DNA from: Pseudonocardia sp. DSM 110487 | GTDB lineage: Bacteria > Actinomycetota > Actinomycetes > Mycobacteriales > Pseudonocardiaceae | Direction of reading: 5' to 3' | NCBI RefSeq assembly: GCF_019468565.1 | Contig: NZ_CP080521.1 | Location: 5,208,001-5,272,000, forward strand | DNA length: 64,000 nt | In this document: positions 1 to 8,079 of the stretch, in pieces | How the letters are laid out: every line of letters begins with the position of its first letter | How positions within the stretch are numbered: the stretch's first letter is position 1 | Translations under genes and position numbers: made by a program | Notes under the pieces: model-generated | What the model was told of the DNA's origin: nothing | Database searches by the model: none | What the model saw: only the letters and a program-made list of their open reading frames with translations

Positions 1-831
1 GTAGTGCCGGGCGAACGGGTGCACGCCGGTGAACGCCTCGGCGTGGGCGGCGCCGAACTCGTGGTGCGGGAACACCAGGTCGGATCCGCCGCCGTTCAGG
101 TCGATCTGGTTACCGAGCCGGTTGAGCGCGATCGCCGTGCACTCGACGTGCCAGCCCGGGCGGCCCGCTCCGAGGTCGGACTCCCACTGCGGCTCCCCCG
201 GCCGCGCCATCCGCCACAGCAGGGCATCGGCCGGGTGGCGCTTGCCCGGGCGGTCCGGGTCGCCGCCGCGCTCCCGCGACAGCGCGATCATCGTGGCCTC
301 GTCGTAGTTCGACTCGTAGCCGAAGTGGCCGCTCGCGCTCGAGTCGAAGTAGACGTCGGGGTACTGCGGGTCGGGCACCCGGTACGCGGCGCCTGCCGCG
401 AGCAGCTTGCCCACCAGCTCCGCGATCTCCCCCATCGCCTCCACCGCGCCGACGAACTGGCGCGGCGGCAGCACCCGCAGCGCCTCCATGTCCTCCCGGA
501 ACAGCGCCGTCTCGCGCATGCCGAGCACCACCCAGTCGTCGTGGTCGCGGGCGGCGCGCTCGAGCAGCGGGTCGTCGATGTCGGTGACGTTCTGCACGTA
601 GTGGACGTCGTGGCCCAGGTCGCGCCACACGCGGTGGACCAGGTCGAAGGCCAGGTAGGTGGCGGCGTGGCCGAGGTGGGTGGCGTCGTAGGGGGTGATG
701 CCGCAGACGTACATCGTGGCGGTGCTGCCCGGCGCCGTGGGGCGGATCCGGCCGGATGCGGTGTCGTGCAGCCGAAGCGGCGGGCCCCCGCCTTCGAGCC
801 GAGGGACGTCGACGGATGCCCAGGTCTGCAT
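1..831 (-). CDS. mshC: Cysteine-glucosaminylinositol ligase MshC, 3' part outside window
   Basis: MshC joins cysteine to GlcN-inositol with ATP, the penultimate-stage ligation of mycothiol synthesis in the cytosol. The visible 277 residues start at ATG 831 (MQTWASVDVPRL) and run off the left edge; the family is about 410 residues, so roughly the last third is missing. The class I tRNA-synthetase-like fold shows as MYVCGITPYDATHLGHA, holding the zinc cysteine and the HIGH-type nucleotide motif, and as NVTDIDDPLLERA and GWHVECTAIAL further on. The gene diverges from a TetR regulator with 67 bp between them, so the two share a promoter region. Mycothiol genes mark the organism as an actinobacterium. 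Identification rests on close resemblance to known MshC sequences. Confidence 0.95.
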   Translation of the reverse strand, partial: MQTWASVDVPRLEGGGPPLRLHDTASGRIRPTAPGSTATMYVCGITPYDATHLGHAATYLAFDLVHRVWRDLGHDVHYVQNVTDIDDPLLERAARDHDDWVVLGMRETALFREDMEALRVLPPRQFVGAVEAMGEIAELVGKLLAAGAAYRVPDPQYPDVYFDSSASGHFGYESNYDEATMIALSRERGGDPDRPGKRHPADALLWRMARPGEPQWESDLGAGRPGWHVECTAIALNRLGNQIDLNGGGSDLVFPHHEFGAAHAEAFTGVHPFARHY

Positions 832-853
832 ACCCAACAACTTACGTGATGCT

Positions 854-886
854 ATCCTTTGGGCAATCGCCCAAGGCGAACGCCCT
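854..886. promoter_or_regulatory. Dyad operator between mshC and tetR
   Basis: The perfect inverted repeat TTGGGC-AATC-GCCCAA lies at 859-874, 25 bp before the TetR start. A TATCCT hexamer at 854-859 that could be a -10 element abuts it, and a second weaker dyad (GGCG-AA-CGCC) follows at about 877-886. The position and symmetry fit autorepression by the TetR protein encoded just downstream. mshC expression could also be affected because the region is shared. This is inferred from sequence only. Confidence 0.55.
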
Positions 887-898
887 AGAGAGGTGCAC

Positions 899-1468
899 GT
901 GGCCGAGACAGCGGCGGCCAGGGGTCGTGAGGTGCGGCTCCGGCTGATGCGCGCAGCACGGGAGCTCGTGCCCGCGCGCGGGTGGACGGCCGTGAGCACG
1001 CGCACCCTTGCCGAGCATGCGGGCGTCGCGCCCGGACTCGTGCACTACCACTTCGCCTCACTGCAGGCGCTGCTCGTCGAGGCGGCCGTCGGCGCGCTCC
1101 GGGACGCGCTCGGTGGCGTCGACGCGCTGCTGCGCCAGGCCGCTACGGCCGGCGAGCTCGTCGAGCTCCTCGTCGCCGAGGTGGACCGCTACACCGGCAC
1201 CGACCCGGCGTCGCTGCTCGCCACGGAGACGTACCTGGCCGCCACCCGCGACCAGGACCTGCGCCGTGAGCTGGTTGTCGTCCTGGAGGACTTCCGGGAC
1301 CGGATCGCCCGCGGGTTGCGCGAGCACGGCGTACCCGATCCCGACGCGACGGCGGCCGTGCTGGCCGCCGTGATCGACGGGGTGTTGCTGCACCGCGCGC
1401 TCACCCCGCTACCCGGCGGTGCGGTGGCTCCTGTCCTGCGCAGGATCGTCGAGGGGGGAGGACGGTGA
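899..1468 (+). CDS. TetR/AcrR family transcriptional regulator
   Basis: This 189-residue protein has the TetR layout. The N-terminal helix-turn-helix is visible at about residues 20-60, with LAEHAGVAPGLVHYHFASL as the recognition region and the usual YHF motif. A variable ligand-binding domain follows. GTG 899 is preferred over GTG 893 because AGAGAGG lies at a good distance before it. The stop overlaps the monooxygenase ATG by four bases (ATGA), so both are translated from one message. The likely role is to repress its own operon and release it when a small ligand, perhaps a monooxygenase substrate, binds. The ligand cannot be told from sequence. Confidence 0.9.
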   Translation: MAETAAARGREVRLRLMRAARELVPARGWTAVSTRTLAEHAGVAPGLVHYHFASLQALLVEAAVGALRDALGGVDALLRQAATAGELVELLVAEVDRYTGTDPASLLATETYLAATRDQDLRRELVVVLEDFRDRIARGLREHGVPDPDATAAVLAAVIDGVLLHRALTPLPGGAVAPVLRRIVEGGGR

Positions 1469-2646
1469 TGAAGGTCGCGATCTGCGGTGCCGGGATCTCC
1501 GGGCTCGCGCTGGCACACCAGATGCACGCCCACGGCTGGGACGTCGTCGTGCTGGAGCGTGCGGCGGGCCCGCGCGAGCAGGGCTACATGATCGACTTCT
1601 TCGGCCCCGGCTTCGACGCGGCCGAGGCGATGGGGTTGCTGCCTGCGCTGCGCGAGCGGGCCCATCCGATCGACGAGGCGAGCTACGTGGACTCCTCCGG
1701 GCGCACGACGGCCCGGCTCACCTTCGCCCGGTTCGCCGCCACGGAGAACGGCGGACTGCTGAGCCTGTTGCGTTCCGAGCTGGAGGCGGTGTTACGGGAA
1801 CAGCTGCCCGATGCGGTCGAGCTGCGGTTCGGAGCGGGTGTGGCGGAGGTGCGCAATGGGCCCGATGCCGTGGACGTCGGGCTCACCGACGGCACCCGGG
1901 TCACCGCCGACCTCCTCGTCGGCGCGGACGGGATCCACTCCACCGTGCGGCGGCTGGTCTTCGGGGAGGAGCAGCGGTTCCTGCGCTACCTCGGGTTCCA
2001 CACGGCGGCCTACCAGTTCCACGACCCGGTCGTGGAGGAGGTGACCCGCCGCCGCATCTGCCTGACCGACACCCCGCGGCGCCAGATGGGGATCTACGGC
2101 CTTGGCGCCGGCCGGGTCGCGACGTTCACCGTGCACCGCACGCCCGACCCCACGCTCCCCGCCGACGCACGGGAGGCGGTCCAGGAGGAGTACGGCTCGC
2201 TCGGATGGCTCGTCCCCCGCGCGCTCGCGGCCTGCCCGCCGTCGCCCGAGGTCTTCTACGACCAGGTGGCGCAGATCGAGATGCCGCGGTGGAGCCGTGG
2301 GCGGGTGACCCTGCTGGGCGACGCGTGCGCCGCCGTGTCGCTACTGGCCGGTCAGGGCGCATCGCTCGCCGTCGGCGGCGCGTACGTCCTCGCCGAGGAG
2401 CTCACCGCCGCCCCGACGCTCGAGTCGGGCCTCGAGCGGTACGAGCGGGCATGGCGCCCGGTCGTCACCGATCGGCAGGAGGCCGGACGGCGAGCGGCGC
2501 GGTGGTTCCTGCCTGCCTCGCGGCGGCAGGTTCTCCTGCGCAGGGCCGTGCTGAAGCTGGGCCGCCTGCCCTGGCTGGATCGCGCGATCGTCAGGACCGT
2601 CGCGGGCGACCCGACGCCGGTGCTCGCGCGGTTGACCGCTCGATAA
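1468..2646 (+). CDS. FAD-dependent monooxygenase (PHBH/TetX-like)
   Basis: This is a 392-residue class A flavoprotein monooxygenase that would use NAD(P)H and oxygen to hydroxylate an organic substrate. The N-terminal Rossmann motif GAGISG and the acidic strand end VVVLERA bind the adenosine part of FAD. The DG motif appears as LLVGADGIHSTVR near residue 155, and the second FAD motif GD appears as VTLLGDACAAVSLLAGQGASLAVGGA near residue 285. The start ATG 1468 overlaps the stop of the TetR gene, so the two form a regulator-enzyme pair. Such pairs often detoxify or modify antibiotics and aromatics, but the substrate is unknown. Confidence 0.9.
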   Translation: MKVAICGAGISGLALAHQMHAHGWDVVVLERAAGPREQGYMIDFFGPGFDAAEAMGLLPALRERAHPIDEASYVDSSGRTTARLTFARFAATENGGLLSLLRSELEAVLREQLPDAVELRFGAGVAEVRNGPDAVDVGLTDGTRVTADLLVGADGIHSTVRRLVFGEEQRFLRYLGFHTAAYQFHDPVVEEVTRRRICLTDTPRRQMGIYGLGAGRVATFTVHRTPDPTLPADAREAVQEEYGSLGWLVPRALAACPPSPEVFYDQVAQIEMPRWSRGRVTLLGDACAAVSLLAGQGASLAVGGAYVLAEELTAAPTLESGLERYERAWRPVVTDRQEAGRRAARWFLPASRRQVLLRRAVLKLGRLPWLDRAIVRTVAGDPTPVLARLTAR

Positions 2647-2654
2647 CCGCGGCG

Positions 2655-2831
2655 TCAGGCCCACCACTCGTGCGGCAGCTTCGCCTCGATGTCACGCACG
2701 TGCCGGCGCGCGCAGGCCGGGCACAGCCAGTGCTCCCGGCCGTCGGGGTCGCGTTCCCGCACCCAGGCGATGGCGTCCGCCACGCCGGCATCACGGTGGG
2801 TATCGCAGTGCCGGCAGGTGTCCACGCGCAC
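2655..2831 (-). CDS. Small Cys-rich zinc-ribbon-like protein
   Basis: This short reading frame encodes about 58 residues. It has two Cys pairs, CRHC near the N-terminus and CPAC near residue 40, spaced like a zinc ribbon or zinc knuckle, and ends in LPHEWWA. Starts at GTG 2831 or 2825 are possible and neither has a strong Shine-Dalgarno. It converges on the monooxygenase stop with only 8 bp between them. Codon usage matches the neighbours, with G or C at third positions, and the conserved-looking Cys spacing argues for a real gene. I do not recognise a named family. Metal binding is inferred from the cysteines alone. Confidence 0.6.
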   Translation of the reverse strand: MRVDTCRHCDTHRDAGVADAIAWVRERDPDGREHWLCPACARRHVRDIEAKLPHEWWA

Positions 2832-2891
2832 AGCATGACGAACACCATGGCGACTTGCCCGCGCCCCTGCCGCGTGACAACCTGAGTCAAG

Positions 2892-2903
2892 TCATCTAGA
2901 CCA
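2892..2903. promoter_or_regulatory. DasR-like (dre) operator
   Basis: TCATCTAGACCA matches 10 of 12 positions of the TGGTCTAGACCA core known for DasR, the GntR-family repressor that responds to glucosamine-6-phosphate in actinomycetes. It sits 22 bp before the preferred kinase start of an amino-sugar operon, where control by aminosugar phosphate would make sense. No dasR gene is in the window. Only the right half-site is perfect. Confidence 0.5.
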
Positions 2904-2925
2904 AACGTCTACTGTGAGGGTGCGC

Positions 2926-3810
2926 GTGCGGACCGTCATCGGGGTCGACATCGGCGGCTCCAAGACGCACGGGATCCGGGCCGTCGGCGGCGAGCCGGTC
3001 GCCGAGGCGGTGGCCGGCAGCGCCAACGTCGCCGCCGTGGGCCTCGCAGAGGCCGGGCGCCAGCTCGACGCCCTGTTCGCCCAGCTGGACGTCCGCGGGG
3101 TCGACGCCGTGTGCGCGGGGGCTGCGGGCGCCGACGGCACCGAGTCGATCGCCGCCGTCACGCGCCTGTTCGCCGACCGGGTGCCGGGCGCGCAGGTGAG
3201 CGTGGTGCACGATGCGCGGCTCGTGCTCGGGGCCGAGGGCCTCGACGAGGGTGTCTCCCTGATCGCCGGCACCGGCTCGGTGGCGTGGGGCAGGCGCGTC
3301 GACGGCACGGAGGCGCGCGCCGGCGGATGGGGCCACCTGCTCGGCGACGAGGGCAGTGGCTACCGCGTGGCGATCGACGCCGTGCGGCACGCGCTGGATC
3401 GGATGGACGCGGGCGCGCCCGTCGACGCGCTCACCGCCGCGCTGCTGTCGAGCTGCGGCCTCGCCGACCGCACAGAGCTGATCGACTTCGTCTACGTCCG
3501 CCAGGACCGCCGGTACTGGGCGGAGCGCGCCGCCGTCGTCACCGGGCTGGCCGCACGGGGCGACCCGGCCGCGGCCGGGATCATCGACGTCGCCGCCGAC
3601 GCCCTCGCCGCGCTCGCAACGCGTGTCCTCGACCGGCTGGACCTGCCGGGCCCCGTGGTGCTCGGCGGCGGGTTCGCCGTGCACCAGCCGCTGCTGCAGC
3701 GGGCCGTGCGCGAGCGGCTCGACGGCAGCGAGGTGCGGCTGCTGACCCACGCCCCCGCCGTCGGTGCGGTGCGACTCGCCACCGCCCTCCCCGAGATGGA
3801 GATCCTGTGA
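2926..3810 (+). CDS. N-acetylglucosamine kinase, BadF/BadG ATPase family
   Basis: The protein is an ASKHA-fold sugar kinase that would phosphorylate N-acetylglucosamine to the 6-phosphate using ATP. The phosphate-1 motif VIGVDIGGSKT is at the N-terminus. The phosphate-2 region SLIAGTGSVAWG and the following GGWGHLLGDEGSGY are typical of the BadF/BadG-type GlcNAc kinases, and VVLGGGFAV near the C-terminus is the adenosine motif. I prefer GTG 2926 because GAGGG lies five bases upstream; GTG 2914 and 2920 are in frame. The stop overlaps the next gene by GTGA. With the SIS and NagA genes it forms a salvage operon for aminosugars from chitin or peptidoglycan. Confidence 0.88.
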   Translation: MRTVIGVDIGGSKTHGIRAVGGEPVAEAVAGSANVAAVGLAEAGRQLDALFAQLDVRGVDAVCAGAAGADGTESIAAVTRLFADRVPGAQVSVVHDARLVLGAEGLDEGVSLIAGTGSVAWGRRVDGTEARAGGWGHLLGDEGSGYRVAIDAVRHALDRMDAGAPVDALTAALLSSCGLADRTELIDFVYVRQDRRYWAERAAVVTGLAARGDPAAAGIIDVAADALAALATRVLDRLDLPGPVVLGGGFAVHQPLLQRAVRERLDGSEVRLLTHAPAVGAVRLATALPEMEIL

Positions 3811-4868
3811 CACCCGCTCTCACGTCCCGGCCGGGCCACCTGATGGCGGCGGAGATCCGCGAGCAGCCCGCCATCTGGCGCAGCCTGCTCGCCCATGCCG
3901 GGGAGGCGGGCATCGACGCGGCCGCCGAGATGATCCGCGCCAGGCGCCCTCGCGCCGTGCTGTTCGTCGCCCGCGGCACGAGCGACCACGCCGCGCTCTA
4001 CGCGAAGTACCTCGTGGAGATCCGCCACGGCCTGCCGGCGGGGCTCGTCTCCCCCTCCACGATGACCGCCTACGGCGCCCGCCCGGACCTGCGCGACGTG
4101 CTGATGATCGGCGTGAGCCAGTCGGGCGGCTCGCCCGACCTCGTCCGCTCGCTCGCGGTGGCACGGGAGCAGGGCGCGCTCACCGTGGCTGTCACCAACG
4201 ACGTGTCCTCGCCGTTGGCCCAGGTCGCGCACGCGCACGTCAACGTGCTCGCGGGCCCCGAACGCTCGGTGGCGGCCACCAAGTCCTACACCGCACAACT
4301 GCTGGCGCTGTACCTGCTGCTGGAGCGGGTGCGCGACGTCGACGGCCGCGTGGCAGCCGCGCCGCTGCCGGACCTCGGCGACGCGCTGCTCGCGCGGGGT
4401 GACGAGATCACGGCGCTCGCGCAGCGCTACCGGTTCGCGCAGCGGATGATCACCACGGCGCGTGGCTACTCCTACCCCACCGCGCGCGAGGCCGCGTTGA
4501 AGCTGATGGAGACCTCGTACGTGTCGGCGCAGGCGTTCTCCGGCGCCGACCTGCTGCACGGCCCGCTCGCGCTCGTCGACCCGCAGGTGCCGGTGCTCGC
4601 CGTCGTGGCGTCGGGGGTGGGCGGCGCGGCGATGGGCGACGTGCTGCCGCGGCTCGCCGAGCGCAGCGCTGACGTGTGCTGCGTGGGCCACCGGGCCGCG
4701 GTGGCCGACGCGGCGGTCGGTTTCACGCTGCCCGATGGGGCGCCCGAGGAGCTGTCGCCGCTGCTGGAGATCCTGCCGTTCCAGCTGCTCGCGCTGCACG
4801 TGGCGGTCGGGCGCGGCGGCGACCCGGACGCCCCGAGGGGGCTGAGCAAGATCACGGAAACCCTGTAG
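3807..4868 (+). CDS. SIS-domain aminosugar-phosphate deaminase/isomerase (NagB-II/AgaS-like)
   Basis: This 353-residue protein has two SIS (sugar isomerase) domains and resembles the isomerase half of GlmS without the glutaminase half. Motifs are REQPAIW near the start, FVARGTSDHAALYAKY, GVSQSGGSPD (the sugar-phosphate Ser loop) and ERSVAATKSYTAQ. In the family, such proteins convert glucosamine-6-phosphate to fructose-6-phosphate and ammonia. It overlaps the kinase by GTGA and is followed immediately by nagA, so the operon would carry GlcNAc through phosphorylation, deacetylation and deamination into glycolysis. A related aminosugar phosphate could be the true substrate. Confidence 0.88.
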   Translation: MTPALTSRPGHLMAAEIREQPAIWRSLLAHAGEAGIDAAAEMIRARRPRAVLFVARGTSDHAALYAKYLVEIRHGLPAGLVSPSTMTAYGARPDLRDVLMIGVSQSGGSPDLVRSLAVAREQGALTVAVTNDVSSPLAQVAHAHVNVLAGPERSVAATKSYTAQLLALYLLLERVRDVDGRVAAAPLPDLGDALLARGDEITALAQRYRFAQRMITTARGYSYPTAREAALKLMETSYVSAQAFSGADLLHGPLALVDPQVPVLAVVASGVGGAAMGDVLPRLAERSADVCCVGHRAAVADAAVGFTLPDGAPEELSPLLEILPFQLLALHVAVGRGGDPDAPRGLSKITETL

Positions 4869-6029
4869 ATGGGCACTGGGATCCTCGCGGCGCGCACGCT
4901 CGTCGCCGACGGCCTCCCCGTCGGGCCGGGCTGGGTGCAGATCACCGGCGACCGGATCATCGCGACCGGGACCGGTCTGCCCGCCACGCCTGATGTCGAT
5001 CTCGGAGATGCCGTGCTCGTCCCCGGCTTCGTCGACATGCACGTGCACGGTGGCGCGGGTGCCGCCTTCCCGGACGGCGACACGGAGGCGGCCATGCGGG
5101 CCGTCGCGTTCCACCGCGGGCACGGCAGCACGACGATGGTCGCGAGCCTCGTCGCCGCCGGGCCGGACGAGCTGCTGAAGACCGTCGACGCGCTCGCCGA
5201 CCTGGTGACCGACGGTGAGCTGGCCGGCGTGCACCTGGAGGGCCCGTGGCTCGCCGAGGGCCGCTGCGGCGCGCACGACCCCCGCCAGCTGCGCGACCCC
5301 GACGCGAGCGAGCTCGACCGCCTGCTGGGGGCCGGGAACGGCGCGGTCCGGATGGTGACGCTCGCCCCCGAACGGCCCGGCGGCCTGGACGCGGTGCGCC
5401 GGATCGTCGGCGCGGGGGCGGTCGCCGCGCTCGGGCACACAGACGCCAGCTACGCGCTCACCCGCGAGGCGATCGACGTCGGCGCGCGCGTCGGCACGCA
5501 CCTGTTCAACGCCATGGCGCCGGTGCACCACCGCGAGCCCGGCCCCGCCGTCGCGCTGCTGGAGGACGACCGCGTGACGGTCGAGCTCGTGACCGACGGC
5601 CTGCACGTGCACCCGGCCCTGTGGGAGCACGTCGTCCGGACCGCCGGCACCGGGCGAGTCGCGGCGGTCACCGACGCGATGGCCGCGGCCGGCATGCCCG
5701 ACGGCGACTACCACCTCGGCGCGATGCGCGTGACCGTGGCCGGCGGGGTGGCCCGGCTCGCAGCGGGCGGCGACGGCAGGGTGGGGGCGATCGCGGGCAG
5801 CACGGCCACCACGGACGCCCTCTTCGCGAAGGTCGTGCGGCACGCGGCGGTACCGCGGGCCGAGGCGCTGCGGCGGGCCGTCGCGCTGACCGCCACCTCC
5901 CCCGCGCGGGCGCTCGGCCTCACCGACGTCGGAGTGATCGCGGCGGGTCGGCGCGCCGACCTCGTGGTGCTCGACCCGCAGCTGCGAGTTCGCGAGGTCT
6001 ACCGGGCAGGTACGCCACTCGCGGGTTGA
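4869..6029 (+). CDS. nagA: N-acetylglucosamine-6-phosphate deacetylase
   Basis: NagA removes the acetyl group from GlcNAc-6-phosphate to give glucosamine-6-phosphate and acetate in the cytosol. The 386-residue length is normal. The amidohydrolase signature HVHGG is at residues 58-62 (VPGFVDMHVHGG). Further family motifs are GVHLEGPW, ALGHTDASYA, GTHLFNAMAPVHHREPG and the catalytic Asp in VAAVTDAMAAAG. ATG 4869 follows the SIS-gene stop with no gap, which implies translational coupling. The gene ends 10 bp from the convergent VWA gene with no obvious terminator between them. Confidence 0.95.
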   Translation: MGTGILAARTLVADGLPVGPGWVQITGDRIIATGTGLPATPDVDLGDAVLVPGFVDMHVHGGAGAAFPDGDTEAAMRAVAFHRGHGSTTMVASLVAAGPDELLKTVDALADLVTDGELAGVHLEGPWLAEGRCGAHDPRQLRDPDASELDRLLGAGNGAVRMVTLAPERPGGLDAVRRIVGAGAVAALGHTDASYALTREAIDVGARVGTHLFNAMAPVHHREPGPAVALLEDDRVTVELVTDGLHVHPALWEHVVRTAGTGRVAAVTDAMAAAGMPDGDYHLGAMRVTVAGGVARLAAGGDGRVGAIAGSTATTDALFAKVVRHAAVPRAEALRRAVALTATSPARALGLTDVGVIAAGRRADLVVLDPQLRVREVYRAGTPLAG

Positions 6030-6039
6030 GGAGGACGCC

Positions 6040-7989
6040 TCAGCGCTTGCGGGTGCGTAGGTAATCGCTCACCACCTCGGCACCCAGGCCGTCCAGCGTC
6101 GGGGCCACCACCCTTCCGCTGCAGCGTCTCGCCACGTCGTCGACGAACATCGCCAGGCGCGGGTCGTCGCCGAGCATGAAGAAGGTGATCGACGGCCGGA
6201 GGGTCGTGATCTTGTCAAGGGCGCCGATGGTGGCCCGCAGGGTCTCCGGGCTCGGCGGCCAGTCGAACACCGACTCGCCGTCGGGCTCCAGGTGAGCCGT
6301 GGGCTCGCCGTCGGTGACGATCAGGACGACGGGCTGCGCGTCCGGGTTGTGGCGCAGGTGCTCGCCCGCCAGCAGGAGCGCGTGGTGCAGGTTGGTGCCC
6401 TGCTCCCACACCCCCTCCAGGCCGACCAGCTCCCCCAGCTCCACGGTCCGGGCGTGGCGGCCGAACGTGATCAGCTTCAGGTCGTCGCCGCGGAACCGCG
6501 TGGAGATCAGCTGGTGCAGCGCCAGCGCCGTGCGCTTCATCGGCACCCAGCGCCCGTCCTGCACCATCGACCATGAGGTGTCGACGAGCAAAGCCACCGC
6601 CGCGCGGGAGCGCTGCTCGGTCTCGACGATCTCCACGTCGGTGACGTCGAGCGGGCGGTCGTCCCCACCTGCCCTGCGCAGCTGGGCGTTGAGCAGCGTG
6701 CGCGGCACGCTCCACGCCTCCGTGTCGCCGAACGCCCACGGACGGGTGGCCCCGGTGGCCTCGCCCGCGGGCCCGGACCTGCGGTCCTCCCGCTCGCCGC
6801 GCCGCGCACCGACCTTGTCGACGATGTCGCCGAGCGCCGACTCCCCGAGGCGCCGCAGCGCCTTGGGCGACAGCTGCAGCGACCCGTCCGGCGCCCGCTC
6901 GAACAGGCCCTGCCGCTCCAGTTCGCGCTGCAGCTCGGCCAGCGCACGGGCGTCGACTCGCGCCTGGTCGCCCAGGTGCTCGCCGAGCGCGTCGAGGTCG
7001 ATGTCCTCCATGCGCGCGCCGGGGTAGCTCTGCGACAGCTGCTCGGCCAGCGCGTCGAGCTGCCCGAGCTGCTCCATCGCGCGGGTGGCCTCGCCCATGC
7101 CGAGCGGGTTGTCGCCGCGGAAGCGGCCCTGGCCCTCCCAGTCCTCGCCGGGCCGCAGGCCCTGCAGCTGGGCGTCCAGCTGGGAGAGGGCCTGCGCCAG
7201 CCGGGGATCACCGAACGCCTGCTGCGCGAGCTCCATCAGCTCGGCCCGCTGCTCGGCCGACATCGAGTTGAGCATCCGCTGCGCCGCGGCGGCCCGCTGG
7301 GCGAGCAGGTCGATCAGTTCCTCGGTGTTCTGCGGGTTCTCCGGGAAGAAATCGCCATGCTGCTGCATGAACTGCTGGAACTGCTCGGTGGTGTCCTGCC
7401 CCGCCGCATGGTTGGCGAGCAGGTTGTTCAGGTCGTCGAGCATCTCCCGGATCCGCTCGACGTCCTCCGGGGTGGCGTTCTCCATCGCCTGCTTCATCCC
7501 GGCGAAACGCTGGTCCAGCATTTCCCGGCCGAGCAGGTCGCGGATCTCCTCGTACGCCTCGCGAGCGTCGGAGGACTGCCAGTCGTATTCGTTGAGTTCC
7601 CGGACGGCTCCGCCGGTGTCCGACGGCAGCGCGTCGAGCTGCATCTCCCGGAACCGGGCGTCGTCGGTGTCCTCGCGGCCCAGCAGGTCCCGCTCGGCGT
7701 CGAGCGCACGTTGCAGCAGCTCGCGGACCTGCTGCAACGTGCCGTCGAGCCGGTTCTCCCGCTGCAGCCTGCTGCGGCGCTGCCAGATCTCGCGGGTCAG
7801 CTCGTCGAGGCCGCGTCGCTCGCGCGTGCCCTGGCGCAACAGCTCCTGCAGCGCCGACCGCGGGGAGGAGCCCTCCATGACATCGCGGCCGATCGAGTCG
7901 AGGGCCTCCCGGATGTCGACGGGCGGGGCGAGCGGATCGGGCCCGTCGACATAGGGCCCGTATGCGAAACGGCGACTACGTCGCGCCAC
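6040..7989 (-). CDS. VWA-domain protein paired with ChlI-like ATPase
   Basis: This is a 649-residue protein with a long acidic, glutamine-rich, helical N-terminal half and a C-terminal von Willebrand A domain. The metal-ion-dependent adhesion site is intact: DTSWSM near residue 470, the Thr in GTNLHHAL and the Asp in IVTDGEPTA. It follows the AAA ATPase gene on the same strand. Together they resemble the mycobacterial Rv0958/Rv0959 pair, a MoxR/chelatase-type AAA-VWA couple. Such pairs usually remodel or insert metal into a client protein; the client here is unknown. A nested inverted repeat fills the 90-bp gap between the two genes. Confidence 0.88.
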   Translation of the reverse strand: MARRSRRFAYGPYVDGPDPLAPPVDIREALDSIGRDVMEGSSPRSALQELLRQGTRERRGLDELTREIWQRRSRLQRENRLDGTLQQVRELLQRALDAERDLLGREDTDDARFREMQLDALPSDTGGAVRELNEYDWQSSDAREAYEEIRDLLGREMLDQRFAGMKQAMENATPEDVERIREMLDDLNNLLANHAAGQDTTEQFQQFMQQHGDFFPENPQNTEELIDLLAQRAAAAQRMLNSMSAEQRAELMELAQQAFGDPRLAQALSQLDAQLQGLRPGEDWEGQGRFRGDNPLGMGEATRAMEQLGQLDALAEQLSQSYPGARMEDIDLDALGEHLGDQARVDARALAELQRELERQGLFERAPDGSLQLSPKALRRLGESALGDIVDKVGARRGEREDRRSGPAGEATGATRPWAFGDTEAWSVPRTLLNAQLRRAGGDDRPLDVTDVEIVETEQRSRAAVALLVDTSWSMVQDGRWVPMKRTALALHQLISTRFRGDDLKLITFGRHARTVELGELVGLEGVWEQGTNLHHALLLAGEHLRHNPDAQPVVLIVTDGEPTAHLEPDGESVFDWPPSPETLRATIGALDKITTLRPSITFFMLGDDPRLAMFVDDVARRCSGRVVAPTLDGLGAEVVSDYLRTRKR

Positions 7990-8011
7990 GACGCCCTCCT
8001 TCCCGGCGTTG

Positions 8012-8070
8012 ATTCCGACGAACGGCGCGTTCGTCGGATAGGTACCGACGAACGCGCCGTTCGTCGGAAT
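8012..8070. repeat. Nested perfect inverted repeat between AAA and VWA genes
   Basis: Two 26-bp arms (8012-8037 and 8045-8070) are perfect reverse complements around a 7-base loop. Each arm contains a 23-bp unit that is itself nearly palindromic, with CCGACGAAC and GTTCGTCGG flanking a 5-base centre. RNA from here can form one long hairpin or two short ones. It lies after the stop of the AAA gene and 23-81 bp before the VWA start, where it could act as an attenuator or mRNA-stability element. There is no T-run. Confidence 0.85.
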
Positions 8071-8079
8071 GGGGGCGGC

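Noticed and set aside
2591..2890. 99-codon minus-strand frame overlapping the end of the flavin monooxygenase
   Set aside because: It overlaps the monooxygenase coding sequence and gives a Thr/Pro/Arg-rich product. The frame with CRHC and CPAC pairs at 2655-2831 is more convincing.
3492..5843. Minus-strand open frame of 783 codons across the amino-sugar operon
   Set aside because: It is antisense to three recognised enzymes and of biased composition (His/Arg/Gly/Val), as expected for a shadow frame.
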